From assembly GCA_049658265.1 (NCBI GenBank), contig JBASOM010000011.1:1-64000 (forward strand): 64,000 bases of DNA. Reading direction: 5' to 3'. Source of the DNA: DTU063 sp001512695 (lineage in GTDB: Bacteria > Bacillota > Thermosediminibacteria > Thermosediminibacterales > Tepidanaerobacteraceae). The position numbers and the translations under genes are program-made. The notes below the pieces were generated by a model. The model saw only the letters and a list, made by a program, of their open reading frames with translations. It was not told the origin of the DNA and searched no databases. The number at the start of each line of letters is the position of its first letter. Position 1 is the first letter of the stretch. Below, in pieces: positions 50,802-59,528 of the stretch.

Positions 50802-53216
50802 ATGGCAAAGAAAAAAACTAAAAAAGGGCGAAAGATACTAGGTTATATAATCATCTCCATTCTGATACTTATTGCCATGGGTTTTGGGGCAGGCTTAGGT
50901 TTGTTTTTAAACTATGTAAAGGAAACTCCGGAATTTGATCCCACAAAATTACAAACAAGTGAAACTTCAATGGTCTTTGACCAAAACGGCCAGCTCGTTG
51001 CCGAGCTTCACGGTGAACAAAACCGAATACCTGTGCCGCTGGAGAAAATTCCCCAAGATTTGATAAATGCTTTTATCGCCATCGAAGACCAACACTTTTA
51101 TTCCCACAAGGGAATCAATATCCGCTCCATCATCGGCTCTTTTATCATAAACCTTCGTCACGGCGATATTAAGCGGGGTGCCAGCACCATAACTCAGCAG
51201 TTGGTAAAAACCGCCTTTTTGTCTCCGGAACAGACCTGGAAGCGAAAGGCCCAGGAAGCCTGGCTGGCAATACAGTTAGAAAGGTATTATACTAAGGACG
51301 AAATATTGGAGTTTTATCTCAATCGGATTTATTTCGGCCACTCGGCTTACGGTGTTGAATCGGGAGCTGATACTTACTTTGGCAAGAGCGTAGATGAGCT
51401 GACCTTAGCCGAATCGGCAATGCTTGCAGGCATTACGAAAGGCCCAGAGTATTATTCACCGTATAATAACTTTGAAAGGGCAAAAGAGCGGCAGGAGATC
51501 ATTCTTAACACCATGGCTGAACTGGGTTTTATAACGGAAGAGGAAGCCGAGAGGGCAAAACAGGAAGAAATAAAGCTTGTGGGATTAAAAAATGTGGCCG
51601 CGGATTACAAGGCTCCGTATTTTACAGACTATGTGATTCAGGAGCTGGCAGGCTTATTACAAAAAGAATTAGGCCTGTCTGAAACTGAAGCCTACAATAA
51701 AATTTATACAGGCGGCTTAAAGATATATACTACAGTTGATATGGAAATCCAAGAGGCGGCTGAGAAAGTACTAGCAGACCCGAACAACTATCCCTACTCT
51801 AATGAGGATGAAAACGGCATAGTACAACCCCAAGCTGCAGCGGTAATTATCGACCCCCATACGGGACACATAAAGGCCATGGTAGGCGGCCGGGAGCATC
51901 AGAAAAAGCTTGGCTTTAACCGTGCTTCCCAGGCCTTCCGGCAGCCCGGCTCCACCTTTAAGCCCATAATCGTATATACGGCAGCTGTTGACATGGGATA
52001 TACAGCCGCAACCGTTGTTGATGATGCACCGGTATCTTATCCTTCCGGTTCCGGCGGGATGTGGACCCCGAAGAACTATACAAATGATTTTAAAGGTTTG
52101 ACTACAATTAGAAGAGCTATTGCTAATTCGGTAAATATTGTAGCAGTAAAAGTGTTTAGCGACATCGGTGTTGACAGGGGCATAGAATATGCCCAAAAGC
52201 TCGGCATCAAGAACTTGATTCTTACAGGAGATAAAAATGACAGGCAGCTGTCAGCTGCCCTTGGCGGTATTACAAAGGGCGTAACCCCTCTTGAACTGGT
52301 ATCCGCTTTCGGAACCTTTGCAAATGAAGGTATACACGTGGAACCCATAGCAGTATTAAAAGTTGTAGATAAAAACGGAAGGACTGTTTTAGAGAACAAG
52401 GCCGAGCAGTGGAGTGCTGTAAGTAAACAAGTGGCCTTCATCATAACGGATATGTTGAGAAGTGTAGTCACCGAAGGTACCGGAACAAGGCTGGCAGATT
52501 TCCCCTTCCCCGTTGCGGGAAAGACGGGAACTACCTCCGATAACAAAGACGTGTGGTGGGTAGCTTATACTCCCCACCTGGCAGGAGTAGTGTGGATGGG
52601 CCATGACGAGCCTACCCTTATGAGAAACGTGGCCGGTGGATATCAGCCCGCTTTGATGTGGAAGCAGATAATGGCAGTCGCACATAAAGACCTGCCGAAG
52701 GCGCAGTTTGTAAAACCGGAAGGTATTGTTGGACCAATTCAAGTCTGCATCGATTCGGGTAAATTGCCTACCGAATTATGTAAACAAGACCCAAGAGGTC
52801 ACAGGATACGAAGCGAGTACTTCATAAGGGGCACTCAGCCCTCTGACCATTGCGATGTCCATGTGGAAGATTTTATCGATACTTCTACGGGTCTTCTGGC
52901 GACAGAACACTGTCCTATGGAGCTGGTGGAAAGGCGGGTATTTATCAAACGCCCTGTGCCTTACACCCCATCCCCAACAGGTCAGATACCCTTAGATGCA
53001 GCATACGAACTGCCGACCGAGTACTGTGCTGAACATGAGTTTGCACCAGTGATCACCCTTCCTGAGGACGAGGATCAAGAACAGCCCGATGACTTTGAAG
53101 GTCCCAACGGCCGTGACCAGCATAACGGCGGCCATGGTTTTGGCAATGACAATTGGTCAGACAACTGGCAAAGCGGCAACGACAGAAACAGCTACAATAA
53201 CAATGGACAATGGTGA
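50802..53216 (+). CDS. class A penicillin-binding protein (PBP1A type)
   Basis: Bifunctional peptidoglycan synthase. It has a short cytoplasmic Lys-rich tail, one membrane helix (GYIIISILILIAMGFGAGLGLF), a GT51 glycosyltransferase domain (IAIEDQHFYSHKG with the catalytic Glu, RGASTITQQL) and a transpeptidase with SxxK in QPGSTFKP, SVN (NSVNIVAV) and KTGT (AGKTGTTSDNK). A C-terminal tail of about 50 residues is rich in Asp, Gly, Asn and Gln and is probably disordered. At 804 residues it has a usual length. A second domain after KTG with several Cys (VCIDSGKLPTELCKQD) is typical. Second plus-strand gene. Confidence 0.95.
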   Translation: MAKKKTKKGRKILGYIIISILILIAMGFGAGLGLFLNYVKETPEFDPTKLQTSETSMVFDQNGQLVAELHGEQNRIPVPLEKIPQDLINAFIAIEDQHFYSHKGINIRSIIGSFIINLRHGDIKRGASTITQQLVKTAFLSPEQTWKRKAQEAWLAIQLERYYTKDEILEFYLNRIYFGHSAYGVESGADTYFGKSVDELTLAESAMLAGITKGPEYYSPYNNFERAKERQEIILNTMAELGFITEEEAERAKQEEIKLVGLKNVAADYKAPYFTDYVIQELAGLLQKELGLSETEAYNKIYTGGLKIYTTVDMEIQEAAEKVLADPNNYPYSNEDENGIVQPQAAAVIIDPHTGHIKAMVGGREHQKKLGFNRASQAFRQPGSTFKPIIVYTAAVDMGYTAATVVDDAPVSYPSGSGGMWTPKNYTNDFKGLTTIRRAIANSVNIVAVKVFSDIGVDRGIEYAQKLGIKNLILTGDKNDRQLSAALGGITKGVTPLELVSAFGTFANEGIHVEPIAVLKVVDKNGRTVLENKAEQWSAVSKQVAFIITDMLRSVVTEGTGTRLADFPFPVAGKTGTTSDNKDVWWVAYTPHLAGVVWMGHDEPTLMRNVAGGYQPALMWKQIMAVAHKDLPKAQFVKPEGIVGPIQVCIDSGKLPTELCKQDPRGHRIRSEYFIRGTQPSDHCDVHVEDFIDTSTGLLATEHCPMELVERRVFIKRPVPYTPSPTGQIPLDAAYELPTEYCAEHEFAPVITLPEDEDQEQPDDFEGPNGRDQHNGGHGFGNDNWSDNWQSGNDRNSYNNNGQW

Positions 53217-53229
53217 TTGCGAAATAATA

Positions 53230-53261
53230 ATGGGAGAAGTATTCTTTAACGCTTCTCCCAT
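53230..53261. terminator. Convergent terminator between the PBP and URO-D genes
   Basis: ATGGGAGAAG / CTTCTCCCAT stem with T-rich but imperfect tails on both strands. It separates two converging genes. Confidence 0.7.
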
Positions 53262-53293
53262 ATTAGTATTATTTGCAATAACTAATATGTTAA

Positions 53294-53307
53294 ATGCCTG
53301 GCAGCTA
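53294..53307. repeat. TAGGTGCC(A/T)GGCACCTA palindrome, copy 3 (degenerate)
   Basis: Reads ATGCCTGGCAGCTA on plus and overlaps the TAG stop of the URO-D family gene. Confidence 0.4.
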
Positions 53308-54414
53308 CCCGTATTTTTCAACTGCCTTAATCAATGCATGCATATTTTCAATAGGTGTGTCCTTAGGAGCAATACTTACATTAGCGGTTAGTATATAACC
53401 CCCGCCGGGCTTCATTTCTTCAAGTAATTCTTTAACGTATGCATCAATCTTTTCCGGTGTCCCGCTTATAATCAGGCTGATAGGTATTCCTCCCATAATA
53501 CAGGTATGGCCCTTTAGCACCTTCTTGGCCAGTCTGACATCGGTCTTATCAAATTGTGCAATACCCCAGCCGGCAGGCAATTCGAGAATAGTATCCAAGT
53601 GTGCATCGTGACGGCCTTCAAAAAACACCAGGGATTTAATGCCTTCTTTTAACAAACCGAGGATTATTTCTTTAAGATACGGCCAGTAAAATTCCTTGTA
53701 TAACTTAGGCGAAAGATATTCGTTGAGGTGCAGCGGTATAAAAGCAAGTTTTTTTCCGTCTTCCTTTTGACTTAGGCCCGCTTTTAAAATTGGTTCAACT
53801 AAGGCTTCACAGGCTTTTTTTACCTTTTCCGGATATCTGCGGATGTCAATAATGACATTCTTTATATCCCTTAACCCATCACCTATTATGTCCAGCGGTG
53901 CCATGACCAATATAGTGGGTATTGACGGAAAGCCCAAATCCTCCAATTCCCCATTTAAATCCCGGCCAAAAGCTCTCATTTTTTCCGCTTCCATGCCCAT
54001 CCTGACCAAAGTTGCCATGGCCCTTTTGGTGGTCTGTAGGTTTTCACACATTCTCGGGAGGATGACTTCAGACATAAAACCCGTAGGATCTTCAATTAGC
54101 CGGTCGTATTCGTCCGGCTCCATGAAAGTGCCGCCCACAAATTGTGGCGAGGCATTTTCATCTATTTCCATTCCGGGGTACCTGGTGACTTTGTCTCCAA
54201 TTATCGCGTGCATTGCCCCGCTGCGCATCGCCCCCACAAAAGCTATATCGGGATAGTCCGCAAGGGCAAAAATCAGGGGAACCACGCTTACACCGGAAAA
54301 GCCGGTGGCCCAGTCGCTGGGAAAATCCCTGTTGAATTTAACGAGGGCTTCCCGCGCCTTATCGTAATCAAACCAAAAGTCCTGTTGAGAAATTCCAGCA
54401 TAGGCTGGCACCAA
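53305..54414 (-). CDS. uroporphyrinogen decarboxylase (URO-D) family protein, start damaged
   Basis: TIM-barrel URO-D superfamily enzyme; members include heme decarboxylases and corrinoid methyltransferases. The body (PVVPLIFALAD-type segment, FIPLHLNEYLSPKLYKEFYWP, FFEGRHDAHLD, IMGGIPISLI) is intact. The same frame continues upstream with the conserved opening ERLARIKAAINLQEPDRVPL up to about 54519, but it has no ATG, GTG or TTG before an in-frame TGA at 54520-54522. A GTG with a good ribosome-binding site (AGGGGAG) at 54523 is in another frame. I annotate from GTG 54414. Heme-pathway function is unlikely, since no hem genes are nearby. Confidence 0.72.
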   Translation of the reverse strand: MVPAYAGISQQDFWFDYDKAREALVKFNRDFPSDWATGFSGVSVVPLIFALADYPDIAFVGAMRSGAMHAIIGDKVTRYPGMEIDENASPQFVGGTFMEPDEYDRLIEDPTGFMSEVILPRMCENLQTTKRAMATLVRMGMEAEKMRAFGRDLNGELEDLGFPSIPTILVMAPLDIIGDGLRDIKNVIIDIRRYPEKVKKACEALVEPILKAGLSQKEDGKKLAFIPLHLNEYLSPKLYKEFYWPYLKEIILGLLKEGIKSLVFFEGRHDAHLDTILELPAGWGIAQFDKTDVRLAKKVLKGHTCIMGGIPISLIISGTPEKIDAYVKELLEEMKPGGGYILTANVSIAPKDTPIENMHALIKAVEKYG

Positions 54415-54571
54415 ATCTCCCCCGATTCCGCGAAGCGGAACCCTGTCCGGTTCCTGGAGATTTATAGCTGCTTTTATGCGGGCAAGACGTTCCCTTGCAA
54501 GTTCCTGGTTACTATTTGGTCACATATACCACTCCCCTAACTCAGCTATTTTTTCGCACAAGCTTTACTCA

Positions 54572-54587
54572 AGGTGCCAAGCACCTA
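54572..54587. repeat. TAGGTGCC(A/T)GGCACCTA palindrome, copy 4
   Basis: Reads AGGTGCCAAGCACCTA on plus, with one centre mismatch. It lies eleven bases past the stop of the DUF523 gene. Confidence 0.5.
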
Positions 54588-54597
54588 AGATATTAAA

Positions 54598-55062
54598 TTA
54601 TTTATTGGCCCTTGGCAGTTCTTGGGAATCTACTACTTTAATACCGTTAGCCATTAGATATGCGGCGCAAACTCCCATTCCGTCTCGCAATTTGCCGCTG
54701 AAAGTCCCGTCGTAGACGCATTTTGAGCCGCAGGAAGGGCTTATGGATTTTAGTATGGCGGTATCCGCCCCGATGAGTTTTGCGAGCTTCAGTGCTTCTT
54801 TGGCGCCCTTTATAAAGGCTTCCGTCACGTCTTCGCCCTTAACGGTGATGACCCTTGCCTTGCCCTCCACTACATCTTGGCCATCTCCTCCCGTTATCTC
54901 CGAGGGGCTCCTTGGAGTTGGCAGGCCTCCGGCCTGTTCGGGACAAAAGGGGACGGCTTCTCCCCTTTTTACCATGTCTGCAAAAACTTGATTGTAATTG
55001 TTGCCACCATCGTACTTGGTGTTTAGACCCACCAAGCAGGCACTTATCAGGACCCTTTTCAC
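54598..55062 (-). CDS. DUF523 family protein
   Basis: A conserved small cytoplasmic protein of 154 residues; function unknown. Family marks are the N-terminal VLISACLVGLNTKYDGG, the PFCPEQAGGLPTPR loop, and the Cys-rich LKSISPSCGSKCVYDGTFSG, whose cysteines (in ISACLVG, PFCPE, PSCGSKC) may bind metal. It shares a 4-base overlap with mutS2, so it may be cotranscribed. No reaction is assigned. Confidence 0.9.
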   Translation of the reverse strand: MKRVLISACLVGLNTKYDGGNNYNQVFADMVKRGEAVPFCPEQAGGLPTPRSPSEITGGDGQDVVEGKARVITVKGEDVTEAFIKGAKEALKLAKLIGADTAILKSISPSCGSKCVYDGTFSGKLRDGMGVCAAYLMANGIKVVDSQELPRANK

Positions 55063-57422
55063 AATTCCACCACCGTCACACCGGAACCTCCTTCGTCTAT
55101 ATTGCCCAATCGGAATGACTTTATATCGCTTCGCTTTTTCAACATTTCATTAATGCCCCGACGCAGTGCACCGGTGCCCTTACCGTGAATCAAAACCACG
55201 GTTTTCATCCCGGCCAGTTTGGCGTCATCCAGGTAACTATCTACTTTCATGAAGGCTTCTTCGACGGTAAGGCCCCTTAAGTCGAGTTCAGTTGATATTT
55301 CCCTGGCCTTGGTCATTGCGATAGACGCAAACCTGTTTTTTTCCGTTTCCGCTGCTTCCTCTTCAACAGGGACGAGACTGGCCAGCGGCAGGTTTATTTT
55401 CATGATGCCCACCTGCACCTGGGCCTCTTTGGTGGAATCATCTATTGACAGAATGTAACCTTCCTGGTTCAAGCCGGCGATCTTTACTTTTTGGCCCGCT
55501 TTCAGGGGCCGCCGATGCCCGGTCCTTGCTTTTTGTACAAGGGAACCTTTGGAATCCTGCAGCCCTTCGTCGGCTTTTTTAAGCCATTCCCTGGCCCGCT
55601 GCACCGCTTTATCCCTCATGCTGGCTTGGTCTGCCGTCTCCGCGTCTTTGAGATTATCGATTATCTCCTCGGCTTCTCTTTGAATCTTGTTGAGCATCAG
55701 TCGGGCTGTTTCTTTAGCTTTCTCGATAATCCTTTCCTGTTTTAAGCGGATTTTTTTGCGCTCTTCTTCAAGTTTAGCGAGCTTCTTTTCATACTCCTTT
55801 TTTGCAGCCAGGAGTTTCTCCCTTTCTTCCTCGGCCTTGCTCTTTTCTTCCTCAATATGCGTGAGCATGTCTTCCATTCTCAAGCTTTCATCGGCCATGA
55901 GACTTTTTCCGAGACTTATGACCTCTTCTCTCAATCCAAGCCGCGCAGCAATCTCAAAGGCATTGCTCTTTCCCGGAAGGCCGATTGTCAACTTGTAAGT
56001 AGGGCTCAAGGTTTTTACATCGAATTCCATGCTGGCATTTTCCATGCCCTCTTTGGAAAAGGCAAAGCTTTTGAGCTCACTGTAGTGGGTGCTTGCTAAC
56101 ACTTTGCTGCCCTTATCGTAGAGATAGCTCAAGATAGCCATGGCCAGGGCGGCACCTTCCGTGGGGTCAGTTCCCGCTCCCAATTCGTCAAGGATTACCA
56201 AGCACTCCTCGCTAGCTAAGTCTACAATCTCCTTTATGTTTTTCATGTGGGATGAAAAGGTGCTGAGGCTCTGCTCGATGCTCTGCTCATCTCCTATATC
56301 CGCAAAGACCTCCTTGAAAACGGACAGCTCGGTCCCCTCTCCGGCAGGCAGATGCAGGCCGGATTGGGCCATCAGTGCAAATAGACCAACGGTTTTAAGG
56401 GCAACCGTCTTGCCGCCGGTATTGGGACCCGTGATAATCAATATGTTAAATTTGTCCCCCAAATACACATCTAGGGGCACCACGTGTCCTTTAAGGAGGG
56501 GGTGCCTTCCCCGGGATATGTTAATATATCCCCTGTCGTTGAAGATGGGTTCGACTCCGTTTATGTCAAGGCTGTACCCGGCTTTCGCCATGATAAAATC
56601 CAGCTGGGCTAAATTGTAAAGGGTATCGAGAATAGGATCATGGTTTTCCTGTACTTTCCCGGAAAAATCCCGTAAAATCCGCTCGATTTCCCTGTCTTCT
56701 TCCAGTTCCAGCTGTCTGAGCTCGTTGTTCATCTGGACTACCGCCATGGGTTCTATATAAAGGGTGGCGCCGCTGGCCGATTGGTCGTGGATTACTCCCG
56801 GAATGCTGCCCTTAAACTCCTGCTTCACCGGCACCACGTACCGGTCCTGCCGAACCGTTACGATCGCTTCCTGCAGCACTTTTTGATAGTTAGGGGAGCT
56901 GATTATCTCATTTAGTTTGTTTTTTATATTTTGGGCAAGTACCCTCTTTTGCCTCCTGATAGAGCTGAGTTTGGGACTTGCATCGTCCGCTATTTCATCT
57001 TCACTGATAATTGCCTTTTCAATCTTTTCCTCCAGGGATTGAAAGGAATGCAAACAGTTTACAATATCGTCAATGATGTTTATGCCCTCCAGCTTTTTTT
57101 CCCTCCAAAGGGCTTTTACGAGGCGGCTTGTCCTCAGGGTAGATGCTATCTCCAATAACTGACCGGGTGATAGTATGGCCCCCATTTTGGCCAAACTAAG
57201 GCCGTTTCTTATATCCCTAATGCCGGAAAGGGGCAAGTTAATGCCGGCTTTCAGCAGTGCCACGCCCTCGCTGGTCTCCTGCTGAAGCCTTTTTACCAGG
57301 TCTATATCATCAAAAGGCCTCATTTCGAGGATTTTTTCTTCCGCCAAAGTTGAGATTACGTACTCTCTTAATATGTTTTTTATCTTGTCGTATTCTAATA
57401 CGCTTTCTACCTTGTTGTTCAT
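55059..57422 (-). CDS. mutS2: endonuclease MutS2
   Basis: MutS-related ATPase that rejects recombination and, in some bacteria, splits collided ribosomes. The ATPase domain has ITGPNTGGKTVALKTVGL (Walker A) and VILDELGAGTDPTEGAAL (Walker B). A long charged coiled coil (about residues 515-600) and a KOW-like piece follow, and the Smr domain ends the protein (ELDLRGLTVEEAFMKVDSYL; VVLIHGKGTGALRRG). The 787 residues are usual. It has none of the MutS mismatch domain I. It overlaps polX by 4 bases. Confidence 0.97.
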   Translation of the reverse strand: MNNKVESVLEYDKIKNILREYVISTLAEEKILEMRPFDDIDLVKRLQQETSEGVALLKAGINLPLSGIRDIRNGLSLAKMGAILSPGQLLEIASTLRTSRLVKALWREKKLEGINIIDDIVNCLHSFQSLEEKIEKAIISEDEIADDASPKLSSIRRQKRVLAQNIKNKLNEIISSPNYQKVLQEAIVTVRQDRYVVPVKQEFKGSIPGVIHDQSASGATLYIEPMAVVQMNNELRQLELEEDREIERILRDFSGKVQENHDPILDTLYNLAQLDFIMAKAGYSLDINGVEPIFNDRGYINISRGRHPLLKGHVVPLDVYLGDKFNILIITGPNTGGKTVALKTVGLFALMAQSGLHLPAGEGTELSVFKEVFADIGDEQSIEQSLSTFSSHMKNIKEIVDLASEECLVILDELGAGTDPTEGAALAMAILSYLYDKGSKVLASTHYSELKSFAFSKEGMENASMEFDVKTLSPTYKLTIGLPGKSNAFEIAARLGLREEVISLGKSLMADESLRMEDMLTHIEEEKSKAEEEREKLLAAKKEYEKKLAKLEEERKKIRLKQERIIEKAKETARLMLNKIQREAEEIIDNLKDAETADQASMRDKAVQRAREWLKKADEGLQDSKGSLVQKARTGHRRPLKAGQKVKIAGLNQEGYILSIDDSTKEAQVQVGIMKINLPLASLVPVEEEAAETEKNRFASIAMTKAREISTELDLRGLTVEEAFMKVDSYLDDAKLAGMKTVVLIHGKGTGALRRGINEMLKKRSDIKSFRLGNIDEGGSGVTVVEL

Positions 57423-59140
57423 TTCATCACCTTTAAGAATTCTAAGAGCTGCTCCAGGGAATAAGTGTTAATGATGTTTTCTGCAGCAAGCCATCCGCGT
57501 CTAGCTACCCATACGCCGTACATCATATCGCTTAGAGCTTCCGTTCCATGGGCGTCGGTGTTTATGGCGATTTTTATCCCCATTTCCGCTGCGCGCTTAA
57601 CATTCACATCGTTTAAATCGAGTCTGTCGGGGGATGAGTTTATTTCAAGCACTGTGCCGGTTTTGGCCGCAGCTTCAAACACCTCATCCATATCCACATC
57701 ATAGGGCTCCCGCCTCCCCAAGAGCCTACCGGTGGGATGGGCTATTATGTTCACATATCGATTGTGGCAGGCGTTGACGATCCGGGATGTTATAGTTGTC
57801 TTGTCCTGCTTAAACCCGCTGTGAATCGATGCAATTACCACATCAAGTTCCTTCAAAATGTCGTCATCAAAATCCAGGCTTCCGTCAGGCAATATATCCA
57901 CTTCTATGCCCGTTAGAATGCGTATGCCTTTAACTCGCTCATTAATGCCTTTTATGAGTTCCAGCTGCTGCCTCAAACGGCTTTCATCAAGGCCCCTTGC
58001 TACTTTTAAGGACTTTGAATGGTCCGTTATGGCTATATATTCATATCCCAGCTCTTTGGCCTTTTTGACCATTTCCTCTATTGAACTTACACCGTCGCTG
58101 AAATCACTGTGAAGGTGCAGGTCTCCCCGAATATCTTCCAGCTTCACAAGATCGGGCAGGCCATCCTGAAGGGCTGCTTCAATCTCACCCCTATCCTCCC
58201 TCAGCTCGGGAATTATATAGGGCATGTCGAGTTTTGAGTAAAGCTCGGTTTCACTTTTGGGACAAAAGACCCCATCCCCTTCTTTTTCGAAAATGCCGTA
58301 CTCGTTTAGCTTATAGCCCATCTTTAAGGCTAAACTCCGAAGCTTCGTATTGTGCTCCTTGCTCCCGGTAAAGTGCTGCAGCGCCGAATAAAACTCCTGG
58401 GGCTTTACGAGTCTTAAGTCCACTTGAATGCCCGCGTTCAGCACGACGCTGACTTTGCTAAGGCCTTCAGCCAAGACCCGAGAAATTATCGGTAACTTTA
58501 AAAAGTTCTCCACTAGGGTCTCGGCTGCTTCCGTGGCAACCACTATATCTATGTCCTTTACCATCTCTTTTCTGCGGCGAAGGCTTCCGGCAATGGCCAC
58601 CTTGCTTACTTCCTTCATGCCGGAAAGAATCTCCATAATCCTGTTTGCAACAGGCAAGGCGATGGCCAGCTGCACCCTATCCCCCTGACCTTTTAAGGTC
58701 TGTATGCCCTTTAAGATCGACTGCTCGGTCTTTACGCCCATGCCCGGCAATTCCCTGATCTTATGGGCTCTTGCTGCCTTTTCCAATTCTTCAATCGAGG
58801 AAATGCCTAGATTGTCGTAAATTACTTTTATCTTCTTAGCGCCCAGGCCGGGTATTTTCAGCATCTCAACAAGGCCCCTGGGGAAATCCTTTTTTAATTC
58901 CTCATAGTACCTGCAGGTTCCGGTATTGATAATTTCCCGGATTTTCTCTTCTAAAGCCTTTCCTATGCCCTCTATCTCCTGCAGGCGTGACTCCCCGGCC
59001 AGTTCTTTCACATCCATGGGAAGATTTTCTATTGTGTGTGCAGCTTTCCGATATGCCCTTATTTTAAAAAAATTTTCTCCCTTGATTTCTAAAATGTCGG
59101 CAATGTCGTAGAAGATAAAGGCTACTTCAAAATTCTTCAT
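57419..59140 (-). CDS. polX: DNA polymerase/3'-5' exonuclease PolX
   Basis: Family X repair polymerase. Helix-hairpin-helix motifs are near the N terminus (RLQEIEGIGKALEEKI, LKIPGLGAKKIKVIYDNL, LPGMGVKTEQSIL). The nucleotidyltransferase motif is AGSLRRRKEMVKDIDIVV, with catalytic Asp residues in DIDIVV and in VDLRLV. The C-terminal PHP exonuclease domain shows GDLHLHSDFSDGVSSIEEM, AITDHSKSL, GIEVDI, IIAHPTG and INTDAHGTEAL. At 573 residues it is typical. It lies between mutS2 and zapA. Confidence 0.96.
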   Translation of the reverse strand: MKNFEVAFIFYDIADILEIKGENFFKIRAYRKAAHTIENLPMDVKELAGESRLQEIEGIGKALEEKIREIINTGTCRYYEELKKDFPRGLVEMLKIPGLGAKKIKVIYDNLGISSIEELEKAARAHKIRELPGMGVKTEQSILKGIQTLKGQGDRVQLAIALPVANRIMEILSGMKEVSKVAIAGSLRRRKEMVKDIDIVVATEAAETLVENFLKLPIISRVLAEGLSKVSVVLNAGIQVDLRLVKPQEFYSALQHFTGSKEHNTKLRSLALKMGYKLNEYGIFEKEGDGVFCPKSETELYSKLDMPYIIPELREDRGEIEAALQDGLPDLVKLEDIRGDLHLHSDFSDGVSSIEEMVKKAKELGYEYIAITDHSKSLKVARGLDESRLRQQLELIKGINERVKGIRILTGIEVDILPDGSLDFDDDILKELDVVIASIHSGFKQDKTTITSRIVNACHNRYVNIIAHPTGRLLGRREPYDVDMDEVFEAAAKTGTVLEINSSPDRLDLNDVNVKRAAEMGIKIAINTDAHGTEALSDMMYGVWVARRGWLAAENIINTYSLEQLLEFLKVMK

Positions 59141-59146
59141 CAATAT

Positions 59147-59416
59147 TCATTCCTTTGTACTGCCATCAAATGTAATCAAAAACTCTTCGTACTCCTGTCT
59201 TAATTTGAAAAGCTCATCGGTGATGTTAATTGCTGTCAGCACCGCCAATTTGCTTCGGCTCAAGTTAGGATGTTTGCTCTCCAATTCATACATTTTTTTA
59301 TCCACGTATTTGGCAACTCGCTTGATGTACTCTTCAGGTACCGTTCCCTTTATATAATAATCTTCTCCATTAATATTAACTTTAACCCTGTTTACCTGTT
59401 TTGCCTCATTGGCCAT
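59147..59416 (-). CDS. zapA: cell division protein ZapA
   Basis: Promotes Z-ring assembly by cross-linking FtsZ filaments. The 89 residues have the ZapA beta-strand start (NRVKVNINGEDYYIKGTVPEEYIKRVAKYVDKKM) and a long C-terminal helix (LAVLTAINITDELFKLRQEY) that forms the coiled coil. I use ATG 59416 (MANEAK), behind GGGGTGG. It is followed by polX and mutS2, a common Firmicute arrangement near pheT. Confidence 0.94.
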   Translation of the reverse strand: MANEAKQVNRVKVNINGEDYYIKGTVPEEYIKRVAKYVDKKMYELESKHPNLSRSKLAVLTAINITDELFKLRQEYEEFLITFDGSTKE

Positions 59417-59451
59417 GCAAACCACCCCAGTTATTCGTATTCCCGTAAGAT

Positions 59452-59482
59452 TTTAAGAAGCGGCAATTAGCCGCTTCTTAAA
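59452..59482. terminator. Stem-loop between pheT and zapA
   Basis: A perfect 13-bp inverted repeat TTTAAGAAGCGGC / GCCGCTTCTTAAA with a 5-nt loop. The minus-strand tail is short of T (ATCTTACGG), so termination is probably partial. Confidence 0.6.
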
Positions 59483-59528
59483 CTATTAACATTTATTGTA
59501 ATTATTCTTCAAATATCTACAAAATCCT

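Noticed and set aside
54520..54525. TGA as selenocysteine codon in the URO-D family gene
   Set aside because: It would be the second codon, there is no visible SECIS-like hairpin and the family has no Cys/Sec there. A frameshift is simpler.
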